Notes: generated from the letters alone by a model not told the origin. Positions 34,845-43,755 are shown, numbered from the stretch's first letter. The stretch: DNA of 53,287 nt from CAIYYO01 sp049299895 (GCA_049299895.1 JBAQYF010000001.1:1-53287), one strand, 5' to 3'. Numbers and translations: made by a program.

Positions 34845-35147
34845 TTATTTTAAGGCCTTTTCCGCCTCGGCTTCGATCGCCGTAAACGTAGGCATCTCCC
34901 CGCTGGAGACGACTTTCTCGCCGACCGAAACGACGGGTGTTTTTATTTTTGGGTCGCGCAGGAAAGCAAATTTCTTTACGTCAACGGACTTGTAAGCTTC
35001 AAAAGTCAGCCTTTTTTCCCCGAATTTCTCGACAAGCTTTTCAGCTAGTTCTTCGAATTTCCCGTAATTCGGGTCCGGACCGCAGCCGCAACATCCCCCG
35101 GAGCACCCGGGAGCGTAAAACAACCGTATTATGACGTTCTTATCCAT
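34845..35147 (-). CDS. Small thioredoxin-fold protein with Cys cluster
   Basis: The 100-residue protein has a beta-alpha-beta start interrupted by CSGGCCGCG (C15, C19, C20, C22) and a thioredoxin-like end, KTPVVSVGEKVVSSGEMP, similar to the small CPKC thioredoxin at 27035. The cysteine cluster suggests metal or metalloid handling or delivery to the P1B ATPase, whose gene begins six bases downstream. I know no characterised family for it. Confidence 0.78.
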   Translation of the reverse strand: MDKNVIIRLFYAPGCSGGCCGCGPDPNYGKFEELAEKLVEKFGEKRLTFEAYKSVDVKKFAFLRDPKIKTPVVSVGEKVVSSGEMPTFTAIEAEAEKALK

Positions 35148-35169
35148 TTGTTCGCCAAAAAGTATCCTT

Positions 35170-35222
35170 AAATATTTATAACGTCAACGATATAAATAGA
35201 TTAACGTATCAATATATGTTAA
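35170..35222. promoter_or_regulatory. Divergent promoters with palindrome for arsR and the ATPase operon
   Basis: A minus-strand TATA-like run at about 35170-35182 lies about 24 bases before the thioredoxin-fold gene. A plus-strand TATAAATA at 35191-35198 lies about 26 bases before the arsR start at 35224. Between the latter and the start is TTAAC-N12-GTTAA (35201-35222), an inverted repeat that an ArsR dimer could occupy to silence both directions. Neither start has a ribosome-binding site, which fits leaderless transcripts. Confidence 0.5.
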
Positions 35223-35223
35223 T

Positions 35224-35553
35224 ATGATAAAGAGCTGCGACGAAAGTAAAACATTCGACGCAGGGGACCTGATCCCTGCTGACGAGGATATAGCGGCATA
35301 TTCCAAAATGTTCCAGGCGGCTTCTGACCCGACGAGGCTGAAGATCCTGTTCCTGCTGAGAAAAAAAGAGCTGTGCGTCTGCAAGATCGTAAGTGCCATT
35401 GGAAAAAAACAGGCAGTCGTATCCCATCATCTTTCAGTCCTGCAGAACGCAGGCCTGCTGAAAAGCAGAAAGGACGGGAAATGGACTTATTACAAGACGG
35501 ATAATCCCCTGGTTCTAAAGATTGTAAAAAATAGGAAAAAGAAGGGAAAATAG
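35224..35553 (+). CDS. Third ArsR-family repressor
   Basis: The 109-residue winged-helix protein has KELCVCKI (CxC at alpha3) and HHLSVLQNAGL. An extra N-terminal arm with C5 could supply a third ligand, as in some arsenic or cadmium sensors. It is divergent from the P1B ATPase operon and convergent with ACR3. It is the most likely regulator of the ATPase operon. Confidence 0.92.
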   Translation: MIKSCDESKTFDAGDLIPADEDIAAYSKMFQAASDPTRLKILFLLRKKELCVCKIVSAIGKKQAVVSHHLSVLQNAGLLKSRKDGKWTYYKTDNPLVLKIVKNRKKKGK

Positions 35554-35570
35554 CAGTATCCGTTTGCTGG

Positions 35571-36611
35571 TCAAACAAAGAATCGGTCTTTGAGGTATAA
35601 TGAGACGTCCACAAGGCCGATCATCACCGGAACCTCTATGAGCGGGCCGATCACTGCCGTGAATGCTTCGCCGGAGTTTATGCCGAAGACCGCGACTGCG
35701 ACAGCTATTGCCAGCTCGAAGTTGTTGCTGGCCGCCGTAAATGAAAGGGTAACGGTCTTCTCGTAGCCTGCCTTTATCAGCCGCCCCATCCCAAAAGAGA
35801 CAAAGAACATAACGACGAAATATATCACAAGAGGGATCGCTATCTGCAAAACGTCCAACGGGATCTTCACGATGTATTCTCCTTTGAGAGAGAACATAAC
35901 GACTATTGTAAAGAGCAGCGATATGAGAGTTAGCGGGCTTATCTTCGGGATGAATTTTCTGTCATACCAATCAGCCCCTTTCCGTTTTACAAGGATCCGG
36001 CGCGTCAGGTAGCCCGCGATGAATGGTATCCCCAGGTAGATGAAGACGCTCTCTGCTATCTGCCGGATGGATATGTCAACGATCCTTCCGCCGATACCGA
36101 GCGCGGGCGGAAGAACCGTCAGGAAAACGTATGCATATATCGAATAGAAAAATACCTGGAAGATCGAATTGAACGCAACGAGCCCCGCCGCGTACTCGGC
36201 GTTTCCACGGGCGAGGTCGTTCCACACTATGACCATCGCTATGCACCTGGCGAGGCCGATGAGTATCAGCCCGGTCATGTATTCCGGTCTGCCCGAAAGG
36301 AAGAACACTGCAAGAAAGAACATCAGAAGCGGGCCTATTATCCAGTTCTGCGTCAGGGACAGGAGCAGGATCTTGTAGTCCCGGAAGACGTCCCCCAGGC
36401 GCTCGTAATGGACTTTTGCAAGCGGGGGATACATCATCAGTATCAGGCCCAGCGCGATTGGTATCGAGGTCGTCCCCACCGAGAGACCCACTATGAGTTT
36501 TGGAACCGCGGGGACAAGGAATCCGAGGATTATCCCAAGGAGGATCGCAAGCAGTATCCAGGTTGTTAGGTGCCTGTCTAATACCGAAAGCTTTTGCGTG
36601 GTACTGACCAT
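35571..36611 (-). CDS. arsB: Arsenite efflux carrier ACR3
   Basis: ACR3 exports arsenite by exchange with protons. The 346-residue protein has ten helices and the diagnostic ARCIAMVIVWNDLARG with the essential cysteine at C123, and the conserved glutamate in GPLIEVPVMI near the end. The gene has its own promoter, with ATTTGAATAT nine bases before the start, and is divergent from a small Cys-containing gene. Confidence 0.95.
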   Translation of the reverse strand: MVSTTQKLSVLDRHLTTWILLAILLGIILGFLVPAVPKLIVGLSVGTTSIPIALGLILMMYPPLAKVHYERLGDVFRDYKILLLSLTQNWIIGPLLMFFLAVFFLSGRPEYMTGLILIGLARCIAMVIVWNDLARGNAEYAAGLVAFNSIFQVFFYSIYAYVFLTVLPPALGIGGRIVDISIRQIAESVFIYLGIPFIAGYLTRRILVKRKGADWYDRKFIPKISPLTLISLLFTIVVMFSLKGEYIVKIPLDVLQIAIPLVIYFVVMFFVSFGMGRLIKAGYEKTVTLSFTAASNNFELAIAVAVAVFGINSGEAFTAVIGPLIEVPVMIGLVDVSLYLKDRFFV

Positions 36612-36619
36612 ATTTAAAT

Positions 36620-36629
36620 ATTTGAATAT
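36620..36629 (+). promoter_or_regulatory. Putative ArsR half-site before ACR3
   Basis: ATTTGAATAT matches the form seen before two arsR genes. ATTTAAATAT, about four bases further on, could be the second half of an imperfect inverted repeat. The site lies between the ACR3 start and the divergent small gene and could control both. Confidence 0.4.
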
Positions 36630-36663
36630 AGCAATTTAAATATTATAGAAGGGTATAACAGAA

Positions 36664-36936
36664 ATGATAATGCGCGTAACCATCCGGATCCAAAGACCCG
36701 CAGGCTGCCCCTGCTGCGCAACGGACGATGCGGCGGATGCGATGAGGCTGAAAGCGTTCATAGAACAAGCCAGAAGCGTCCTGGGGGAGAAAACTGTAAT
36801 CGAGGTCTTGCTCGACTCTTCGAATGATACGCCGAACGTCTCGATAGATGGAAAAATGTTATCTAGCGGCAGGTACCCTGACTCGGAAGAACTGGGAGAA
36901 TATTTAAAGGAATGCAGACGCAAAAAAAACATATAA
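36664..36936 (+). CDS. Small thioredoxin-fold protein with CPCC motif
   Basis: The 90-residue protein has RPAGCPCCATDDA near the start and a thioredoxin-type end, PNVSIDGKMLSSGRYP, like the small proteins at 27035 and 34845. The three adjacent cysteines could bind a metalloid or act as a reductant. It is divergent from ACR3 and probably co-regulated. No characterised family is known to me. Confidence 0.75.
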   Translation: MIMRVTIRIQRPAGCPCCATDDAADAMRLKAFIEQARSVLGEKTVIEVLLDSSNDTPNVSIDGKMLSSGRYPDSEELGEYLKECRRKKNI

Positions 36937-37013
36937 AAGCCACATAAAACTAGTTATATCCAATCCAGGAGCCTTGACGGAGTTATTAACGCTTATCCGG
37001 ATATACTTACAAA

Positions 37014-37259
37014 GTGAAAAAGAAACGCCTCCTAACCGGACTAATAGTTTTGCTCTTATTGTTTTTAATAGTTACCGTAACTTTGTTCGGCAAACAGGTA
37101 AATTGCATGCTGGGAGGCGGGATGTGGTCTTATTTACCCAGCGGCTGCGTCGATTCATGCCTGGAAGGAGAATATCTTGGTTGCACTGCTGTAATGACTT
37201 GGGGCTGCGATTGCGGATCTCAAAAATGCTGGAACGGGAAGAACTGCCAACCGGGATAA
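37014..37259 (+). CDS. Small anchored Cys-rich protein
   Basis: The 81-residue protein from a GTG start has a basic N-terminus, one membrane helix (about 6-25) and an external tail with eight cysteines (from NCMLGGG to GKNCQPG). It looks like a disulfide-bonded surface miniprotein. A similar design appears at 39043. No operon partner is evident. Function unknown. Confidence 0.65.
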   Translation: MKKKRLLTGLIVLLLLFLIVTVTLFGKQVNCMLGGGMWSYLPSGCVDSCLEGEYLGCTAVMTWGCDCGSQKCWNGKNCQPG

Positions 37260-37391
37260 ACGAATGCTTCTATATCGTCCAATCGTCGTTCCCGGATGAC
37301 AAATAGGGGATTATGCAGCGCGGTTTCCGGATTACGCATGCGCCGAGTGAATGGAAGCTTCCGAATCCATATCCCAAAACGTTCTCCGGTT

Positions 37392-37431
37392 CTTATATAT
37401 ACCTAAAATAGATATATTACTAAAATAGATA
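37392..37431 (+). promoter_or_regulatory. Promoter with 12-base direct repeats before the lipocalin-like gene
   Basis: A TATA-like CTTATATATA at 37392 is followed by two copies of CTAAAATAGATA at 37403-37414 and 37420-37431. The repeats are seventeen bases apart, within two turns of DNA, and lie where a repressor would block transcription. The PadR-type regulator encoded downstream is the obvious candidate. Confidence 0.45.
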
Positions 37432-37447
37432 AGCATAGAGCAGCAAA

Positions 37448-38656
37448 ATGGCCAAAAAGGAAGGATACACGAGGTCGCATCATCCGGCGCCCGGGGACTT
37501 GTCAAAAATAAAAGAAGAAATCCTGTCCTGGATAGGCCCCATGCCCAAGCCAAGGATCGAGCAGCGGCTGGAACAGTGGATAAGGGATACCGGGGATGCC
37601 TCGTGGGATAGGTCCGCCGCCCCTTTGTTCGAGCGTATGCGGTCCATGCAGAAGCTCCTGAAGAAAAAGGATTATCCTCACCCCGATGATTTCTTTTTCT
37701 CGATAGAGGATCTCCCATATATGGGGAAGGAGTATTGGTTCCTTTATTTTGTCGTGCCAGGGGAGGACATGCAGGTTGTGATCACCACCGGGCGCTCCCA
37801 GGGGCCGGTGCAGGTTAACAGGAGCAGGGTCAAGAAGGACGCTGGCATGTTGTCGGACGAGGGGACAAAGACTGCTGACTGCGCCGCAGTATGCTGGATG
37901 TATTCGGACCGAAAGGAGATGCTCATAGACTCTGCCGTCGTAGTCGGGGTCAGCGAGGAATCCGGCAGGCACCGCATGTCTTTCAGGAAAGGGAGGAATG
38001 AGATGGTCATGGAAGGGGCATATCCCAGGTTTGACATAAGCCTGAAGAAAAATGGCCATGCGGTCTTCTCTGTCCGGGCCACTGCGCAGAAAAAAGGGAC
38101 GCCATGGGAGATGCCTCCCCGCCTGCTGGATAACCCCTTTGTCAAAGGATTCGGCGCGGTGCTGGTCAATTATTTCTTCGATTACGAGGGCATGATGCAC
38201 GACTGCTCGGTAAAGGGCAAGGCATACCTGCAGAAGGTCGTAGCAACAGTCCCGTTCACGCCCTGGAACTGGATAAGGGTGCAGTTCAAAACCGGATGCG
38301 TCCTGGACTACTTCACCGTAAGCCCTCTTGGAGAGTTCAGCACGAACAGGGTTATCTCAGACGCAGGGTACTTCGAGTTCGACGGCAAAAGGTTCGAATT
38401 AAGAGGCTACAAGCTGACAGGCTACATGGACGGAGAGACAAAGAGATGGCTCCTCAGCGGGAAAGACCTCTATCTTTCCATGGAGTCTTATTCGCTCACG
38501 CCGTTCAAGATGAAACACCGGACCGAGTTCCAATACGACGAGTACCTGGTCAGGGTGAAGGACTTTGCACTGCGAATCGGGAACAGGACATACACGCTCG
38601 GGGACCTTGGAGCCGGCAGCGGGATCGTCGAAGACGCGCAGGGGTATTTTGTTTAA
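37448..38656 (+). CDS. Lipocalin-like (AttH/CrtC-type) protein
   Basis: The 402-residue protein has no signal peptide. A helical N-terminal 75 residues precede two beta-rich domains, with tryptophan- and glycine-rich strands such as VATVPFTPWNWIRVQF and YFEFDGKRFELRGYKL. This layout recalls the AttH/CrtC hydratase-like double lipocalins, which bind or modify lipids or carotenoids. The call is structural impression only. It is co-transcribed with a PadR-type regulator 13 bases downstream. Confidence 0.65.
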   Translation: MAKKEGYTRSHHPAPGDLSKIKEEILSWIGPMPKPRIEQRLEQWIRDTGDASWDRSAAPLFERMRSMQKLLKKKDYPHPDDFFFSIEDLPYMGKEYWFLYFVVPGEDMQVVITTGRSQGPVQVNRSRVKKDAGMLSDEGTKTADCAAVCWMYSDRKEMLIDSAVVVGVSEESGRHRMSFRKGRNEMVMEGAYPRFDISLKKNGHAVFSVRATAQKKGTPWEMPPRLLDNPFVKGFGAVLVNYFFDYEGMMHDCSVKGKAYLQKVVATVPFTPWNWIRVQFKTGCVLDYFTVSPLGEFSTNRVISDAGYFEFDGKRFELRGYKLTGYMDGETKRWLLSGKDLYLSMESYSLTPFKMKHRTEFQYDEYLVRVKDFALRIGNRTYTLGDLGAGSGIVEDAQGYFV

Positions 38657-38669
38657 TTTGAGGAGACAG

Positions 38670-39008
38670 ATGGTTTCAAAACAGAAGAAGGATGCCGGGA
38701 GCAAAACAGACATACCGAGGGAATGGATCAAGGGTTTTACCGAGCTCTACGCGCTCCTGTATTACAAGGCGCATCCGGGAACAAGCGGCTACGACCTCTC
38801 CAAGTACATCGAATCCGAGTACGGTTTCAGGATATCTTACTCGAAGATCTATCCCCTCCTGGACCACCTGAACAAATCAGGGCATATCTCCATGAAAGAG
38901 AGATCGGGGACTTATCCGCCTAAGAAAGTCTACAGGCTTACTTCCAGGGGAGGGGAATTGATAGAACAATACCGGAAGGTTTTCATGCATTTTCTCGAGG
39001 GATTTTAA
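38670..39008 (+). CDS. PadR-family transcriptional regulator
   Basis: The 112-residue protein has a winged helix (about 20-95) with the PadR features: TSGYDLSKYIES, SYSKIYPLLDHLNKSG, and PKKVYRLTSRGGELI. The start is the ATG of MVSKQKK, eight bases after GAGGAG. It lies just downstream of the lipocalin-like gene and probably represses that operon through the direct repeats at 37403-37431. Confidence 0.85.
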   Translation: MVSKQKKDAGSKTDIPREWIKGFTELYALLYYKAHPGTSGYDLSKYIESEYGFRISYSKIYPLLDHLNKSGHISMKERSGTYPPKKVYRLTSRGGELIEQYRKVFMHFLEGF

Positions 39009-39042
39009 ATATCTTTATTGACCAATAATAACAAGGCGCAAC

Positions 39043-39309
39043 ATGAAAAACAAGAAATTTTATTTGATTCTGATAATTGCAGTCTTAATAGTATCAGTCA
39101 TTGCCGGCCTGTATCTGTTTAATCCCTTTCGATCCGAATCTGCCTGCGGTTCTTATGCGTATTCGGATTGCCCTCAAAGATGCGTAGTATGCCCGTCATG
39201 CGAATTCTGCAGCTCTGTAAGATGCCAGACTGAGGAGTCCTGCGCTAAGATAGGTTTCAACAGGACGTGGCATGAGAGCATCAAAAAAAGGTTGCAGGAG
39301 ACCGATTAA
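39043..39309 (+). CDS. Small anchored Cys-rich protein
   Basis: The 88-residue protein has an N-terminal membrane helix (about 6-26) and an external segment with ten cysteines between residues 35 and 68 (SACGSYAYSDC to SCAKIG). Like the protein at 37014 it looks like a disulfide-bonded or metal-binding surface miniprotein. It is 34 bases after the PadR gene and may share its transcript. Function unknown. Confidence 0.65.
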   Translation: MKNKKFYLILIIAVLIVSVIAGLYLFNPFRSESACGSYAYSDCPQRCVVCPSCEFCSSVRCQTEESCAKIGFNRTWHESIKKRLQETD

Positions 39310-39425
39310 TCGACGGAGCCCTGAAGGTTTTTCCCTCCGAATGCCGCAGGTCTCTTCTACCTGGTTCTTGAGGCTACAGGGGGAATTTCTCTGATTTAAT
39401 ACCCCCCTAAACCAATTATTTTACC

Positions 39426-39935
39426 ATGAAACTATCCGGAAAAGCCCACAAATTCGGAGACGACATAAACACCGACCTGATCATCTCCGGGAAGTACAAA
39501 TTCAAGAGCCTTGACATCAAAGACATGTCCACGCATCTTATGGAAGACGTCGATCCAAAGTTCCACAGCAGGATAACGAAAGGCGACTATATCGTCGCAG
39601 GCAGGAATTTTGGCTGCGGCTCGTCCCGGGAGCAGGCTCCGCTCGTTATCAAGGCCGCGGGGGTCTCTGCAGTCATCGCGAAATCATTTGCAAGGATATT
39701 TTTCAGGAACGCGATAAACGTCGGCCTGCCCCTGATCGAATGCAAGGACGCGGATAAGATAGACGCAGGAGACGTTTTGGAAGCGGACCTCGACAAGGGC
39801 GTCGTATTCAACAAGACAAAGAACGTGAAGCTTGACGTTAAACCGCTTCCCGGCGTCATGATAAAGATCCTCCAGGACGGGGGCCTGGCCGAGCACTTCA
39901 AGAAATACGGAGGCTTTAAATTAGAGGCGCAATAA
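39426..39935 (+). CDS. leuD: Aconitase-family small subunit (LeuD type)
   Basis: The 169-residue swivel-domain subunit has GRNFGCGSSREQAP, the substrate-phosphate or carboxylate loop of small subunits. Partners are 3-isopropylmalate dehydratase, homoaconitase or citraconate-type hydratases; the large iron-sulfur subunit is not in the window. It is one base before the dehydrogenase gene, so the pair performs successive steps on a 2-hydroxy-dicarboxylic acid. Substrate cannot be settled from this subunit. Confidence 0.88.
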   Translation: MKLSGKAHKFGDDINTDLIISGKYKFKSLDIKDMSTHLMEDVDPKFHSRITKGDYIVAGRNFGCGSSREQAPLVIKAAGVSAVIAKSFARIFFRNAINVGLPLIECKDADKIDAGDVLEADLDKGVVFNKTKNVKLDVKPLPGVMIKILQDGGLAEHFKKYGGFKLEAQ

Positions 39936-39936
39936 G

Positions 39937-40998
39937 ATGAAGCACACAGTAACTTTAATACCCGGAGACGGCATAGGCCCGGAAGTCACAAGGGACATGG
40001 TAAAAGTCGTCGAAGCGTCCGGCGCAAAGATCGAATTCGAGGTCGCGGAAGCGGGTGAAAAGGTCATGAAGAAGGAGGGTACGCCCCTTCCGGAATATGT
40101 CCTGGACAGCGTCAAAAAGAACAAGACAGCAATCAAGGGACCTATAACAACGCCCGTCGGCTCGGGCTTCAGGAGCGTGAACGTGGCTCTGCGCCAGGCG
40201 CTCGACCTGTATGCATGCCTGCGCCCCGCAAAGCTTTACCCCGGGGTCCCGTCCCCTTACAAGAACGTAGACCTCGTCATCGTCAGGGAGAATACGGAGG
40301 ACCTGTATGCGGGAATAGAGTTCTTCAGGGGTACGCCGGAAGCAAAACAGGTCATCGAGAAGATCGTCGAATTATCCAAGAAAAAGATACGCGAGGATTC
40401 CGCAGTCAGCATAAAGCCCATATCTCTATCCGGTTCGGAGAGGATAATCAAATATGCTTACGAATATGCCGTGAAGAACAACAGGAAGAAAGTCACATCA
40501 GTTCATAAAGCTAACATAATGAAGGCAACGGACGGCTTGTTCCTCGAGACCTCAAGGAGGATCGGGCAGAGTTATCCATCCATAAAAACAGAGGACTGCA
40601 TAGTAGACAACATGTGCATGCAGCTTGTGAAGAGGGCGCAGGAATACGACGTACTGTGCGCGCCGAACCTGTACGGAGACATAATATCAGACCTCTGCGC
40701 AGGATTGATCGGAGGCCTCGGGATGGCTCCCGGCGCGAACATCGGCGAAAAGTACGCAGTATTCGAGCCTGTTCACGGTTCCGCGCCCAAATACGCGGGC
40801 CTGGACAAGGTGAATCCGACGGCTACGATTTCCTCGGGGATACTGATGCTGCGGCACCTGAAAGAGGAAAAAGCCGCTGACAGGATAGAGAACGCATTAA
40901 AGGAGGTCTACCGCGAAGGAATAGTCCTCACATATGACATGGGCGGAACCGCTAAAGGCTCCGAATTCACCTCCTATTTGATAAAGAAAATTGTTTAA
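39937..40998 (+). CDS. Isocitrate/isopropylmalate-type decarboxylating dehydrogenase
   Basis: The 353-residue enzyme oxidises and decarboxylates a 2-hydroxy acid using NAD(P). Motifs: GDGIGPEV, RSVNVALRQALDLYACLRP, VRENTEDLYAGIEF, VHKANIMK, DNMCMQ and PVHGSAP. The NTEDLYAGIE form and the SVN motif point to NAD-dependent isocitrate dehydrogenase or homoisocitrate dehydrogenase rather than a strict LeuB, but the adjacent LeuD-type gene allows leucine synthesis. I leave the symbol open. Confidence 0.88.
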   Translation: MKHTVTLIPGDGIGPEVTRDMVKVVEASGAKIEFEVAEAGEKVMKKEGTPLPEYVLDSVKKNKTAIKGPITTPVGSGFRSVNVALRQALDLYACLRPAKLYPGVPSPYKNVDLVIVRENTEDLYAGIEFFRGTPEAKQVIEKIVELSKKKIREDSAVSIKPISLSGSERIIKYAYEYAVKNNRKKVTSVHKANIMKATDGLFLETSRRIGQSYPSIKTEDCIVDNMCMQLVKRAQEYDVLCAPNLYGDIISDLCAGLIGGLGMAPGANIGEKYAVFEPVHGSAPKYAGLDKVNPTATISSGILMLRHLKEEKAADRIENALKEVYREGIVLTYDMGGTAKGSEFTSYLIKKIV

Positions 40999-41023
40999 GT
41001 TGAATACTTGACCTGTAAATAAT

Positions 41024-41797
41024 ATGGAAGAGAAAGAAAGGCTTCTGTCCACCGCAAGAGAGATTATGGTCGGGGAGGAGAAACTCAAATTGCTGTTCAA
41101 GGAGGGAAATATCAGCCGGGATACCTTCGACGACGAGCATAAGAAGATTAATGCCCGCCTCGCGCAAATAAAAGAGCAGATAGCAGCCCTAGACCGGAAG
41201 AAAAACGAGTTGTCCGCACCTGCCAGCGTGGAAAAATTCAACAGCTCGTTTGTCAGGAGGCAGCTTGCGGGGAAAAAGAACAACGATTCGGAGAATGAAT
41301 CCCTTTCCAATGCCGGCATGGTGGCAGTGCTCTCATCCGTCGCGATCTTTCTCCTGCTGCTGGGAGCTCCTTCAATAGTATATTCCTCGCTTCCTGCCCT
41401 CCCAGAGCCTTATTCAATGCCTGAGTCCTCCGGGTTTTATGTTTATTTGGCGGTATTAGCCGCCCAGATATTTGCAGGAGGGCTTTTTCTCTGGTTCGTT
41501 GCAAAGTACGCCAAAGTAAAAAGCATAAGCCATTACGAAGCCAGGTTATGCTCGGCCTCCGGAGCGTTAATAACCTCGGGAGCCCTGTCGGTTGCCGGGT
41601 ACATTACATCCGTTGCCGGGCAGGTGCCTGCATTACAGGCCCTAAGTTATGCTGCGGGGCTTATTTCATACTACTATGCGATACAGTCCGCATCGAAGGT
41701 GGGCAACCTGACCGCAGCGTTCCTGGCGGCAGCCTTGTACGCCGTGAACTACGCCCTCGCAATAGCAGTAATGCTCCTGATAATTAAACTCCTGTGA
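41024..41797 (+). CDS. Membrane protein with N-terminal coiled coil
   Basis: The 257-residue protein has a charged N-terminal coiled coil with an SHOCT-like turn (about 15-60, LFKEGNISRDTFDDEH), a basic stretch, and about five to six membrane helices from residue 100 to the end. No catalytic motif is visible. It lies 25 bases after the dehydrogenase and 17 before the debranching enzyme gene, so co-transcription is likely without a clear functional link. Confidence 0.75.
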   Translation: MEEKERLLSTAREIMVGEEKLKLLFKEGNISRDTFDDEHKKINARLAQIKEQIAALDRKKNELSAPASVEKFNSSFVRRQLAGKKNNDSENESLSNAGMVAVLSSVAIFLLLLGAPSIVYSSLPALPEPYSMPESSGFYVYLAVLAAQIFAGGLFLWFVAKYAKVKSISHYEARLCSASGALITSGALSVAGYITSVAGQVPALQALSYAAGLISYYYAIQSASKVGNLTAAFLAAALYAVNYALAIAVMLLIIKLL

Positions 41798-41814
41798 CTA
41801 AATAGATTATTGCG

Positions 41815-43755
41815 ATGGCACTCAGGATACCCGATAAGACGCCGAAAGACTATTCTTTTGCTTCCTACACGGACAAGGACCTGAACCTTGAAAGGGGAAA
41901 AGAGCTGGAATGGCTGCTCCCCAACGGACTGGGGGGTTATTCTTCATCTACGATAATCGGGCTCAATACAAGAAAATACCACGGCCTGCTCGTATCATCC
42001 GACAAGGAGTTGAGAAGATTCATATACCTGCAGAAGCTGGAAGAGGAGATAAGGGACAAGGACGGGATAAAGAGGCTTTCCTGCAACGAATACAGCGACC
42101 GGACCATGACAGAAGGATGGAAGCAACTGACGCGGTTCGACTGCAACTACGACTCGGTCACATTCGTATATAACACGTGGTCGGCGGACATAATCAAAAC
42201 GGTTTCCTCCATCGAAGGGAAGAACGGAGCGGTCGTTTCCTACGTAGTGCGAAACAAATTATTCGAGAAACTGGAGTTTAGAGTCAACCTGATAGCGAAT
42301 TCCAGGAACATATACGACACAACAAAACAGGGCGCAAGGAACTTTGAAACCAGGATATTCACCGAGAACGTAATGGGGCTGAAATCTGACAACGGATACC
42401 TGACGGTATATTCCGACAAGGCCCAGTGCTCGGAAAGCACGCCTGAAGCCCGCTGGATAAAGAACATTTTCTATTCCTCGGATGCCGAAAGAAAGGACAC
42501 CTGCATAGAGGACACATATTTCCCGGCTTATTTCTCCTTATCCGTGGAACCCGGGATGAAGGAAGAATTCTCCATAGTCGCCCTCGGATACGAAAACGAG
42601 GACCAGACGGCGGCAGCATTCAAGGAACTGCAGAACGAGACTGGCAGAAAAGGGCGCATACTCTCAAGCGGGGTCGCATCAAGCGTGCTCTCGCTTCTCA
42701 CGAACGCCGAAAGCTTCATAGTAAAAAAGGACGGAAAAAAGACAGTCATCGCAGGATACCACTGGTTCGGAGAATGGGGCAGGGACGCAATGATCTCCCT
42801 CCCGGGCCTAACATTGATCAGGGGACAACTGGACGACGCCCGCCTGATACTCGAACATTTCCTAGACCACGCGGGGCCGAAAGGGATACCAAACAGCTTC
42901 ATCGACGGAAAGCCGGTATTCTCCGACGTGGACAGCAGCCTCTGGCTAATAGACCGGGTGCACGAGTACATGAAATACGCGGGGCCGGAAAAGACCAGGG
43001 ACTTTTTGAGCGCATACTGGCCGAAACTCAAAGGGATAATAGCAGGCTACTCGATAATGGAAAGAGACGGCCTCCTGGTGCACGAATCAGGGACCTGGAT
43101 GGATACCTTGCACAGGAACAACGCAGTAGAGATACAGGCCCTTTGGTACAACGCACTACGGATAATGGAGCGCCTCGCGGACGTCGCAGGAGACAAAAAG
43201 TTCTACGTAAAACCGCAGATAGAATTATTCGAGAAGAATTTTATCAGGGCCTACTGGAACGGGAAATACCTGGACGACTGCTTCGGAGATCCGTCCCTCA
43301 GGCCGAACCAGGTGATAGCAACATCCCTTGACTACAACATGCTGGACGAGGAAAAGATCAAAAGCATACTAAGGATCATGGAGAAGGAACTCCTCACACC
43401 CTGCGGCCTGCGCACACTGAATACGCAGGACGAAAGATTCCGCGGAAAATACGCCGGGGATTTTTCTGAAAGGGAGTTTTCATACCACAACGGAACAGTA
43501 TGGCCCTGGCTCCTCGGACCATACATCAGGACATACATGAAAATGGGAGGAAGCAAGGAAAAGATGCAGAAGCTGTTAGAACCGCTCTTTGAGAGACACA
43601 TAAAAGAAGCGGGCATAGGAACTATCTCCGAGATATTCGACGGAAACCCGCCGCATCAGCCAAGGGGATGCATATCGCAGGCATGGTCGGTCGCAGAGCC
43701 ATTGAGAGCGTATTACGAAGACGTGATGGGGAAGAAGCCGCCGTATGGTGTTTGA
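41815..43755 (+). CDS. Archaeal glycogen debranching enzyme (amylo-alpha-1,6-glucosidase)
   Basis: The 646-residue protein has an N-terminal GDE_N beta domain (about 25-250) and a C-terminal (alpha/alpha)6 barrel of the GH133 type. Signature segments are GLNTRKYHGLLV, YHWFGEWGRDAMISLPG, FIDGKPVFSDVDSSLW, HESGTWMDT and NGTVWPWLLGPY. It removes alpha-1,6 branches from glycogen-like polymers. Its last codons (YYEDVMGKKPPYGV) recur in altered form at 44477, beyond an inserted toxin-antitoxin pair. Confidence 0.93.
   Translation: MALRIPDKTPKDYSFASYTDKDLNLERGKELEWLLPNGLGGYSSSTIIGLNTRKYHGLLVSSDKELRRFIYLQKLEEEIRDKDGIKRLSCNEYSDRTMTEGWKQLTRFDCNYDSVTFVYNTWSADIIKTVSSIEGKNGAVVSYVVRNKLFEKLEFRVNLIANSRNIYDTTKQGARNFETRIFTENVMGLKSDNGYLTVYSDKAQCSESTPEARWIKNIFYSSDAERKDTCIEDTYFPAYFSLSVEPGMKEEFSIVALGYENEDQTAAAFKELQNETGRKGRILSSGVASSVLSLLTNAESFIVKKDGKKTVIAGYHWFGEWGRDAMISLPGLTLIRGQLDDARLILEHFLDHAGPKGIPNSFIDGKPVFSDVDSSLWLIDRVHEYMKYAGPEKTRDFLSAYWPKLKGIIAGYSIMERDGLLVHESGTWMDTLHRNNAVEIQALWYNALRIMERLADVAGDKKFYVKPQIELFEKNFIRAYWNGKYLDDCFGDPSLRPNQVIATSLDYNMLDEEKIKSILRIMEKELLTPCGLRTLNTQDERFRGKYAGDFSEREFSYHNGTVWPWLLGPYIRTYMKMGGSKEKMQKLLEPLFERHIKEAGIGTISEIFDGNPPHQPRGCISQAWSVAEPLRAYYEDVMGKKPPYGV

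Noticed and set aside
34006..34995. A 329-codon open frame on the plus strand
   Set aside because: It is wholly antisense to the P1B ATPase and its neighbour, has no recognisable domain, and reflects the codon bias of the real genes.
39310..39425. Possible tRNA or structured RNA between the small Cys-rich gene and leuD
   Set aside because: No T-loop consensus or cloverleaf can be formed; it looks like ordinary intergenic sequence.
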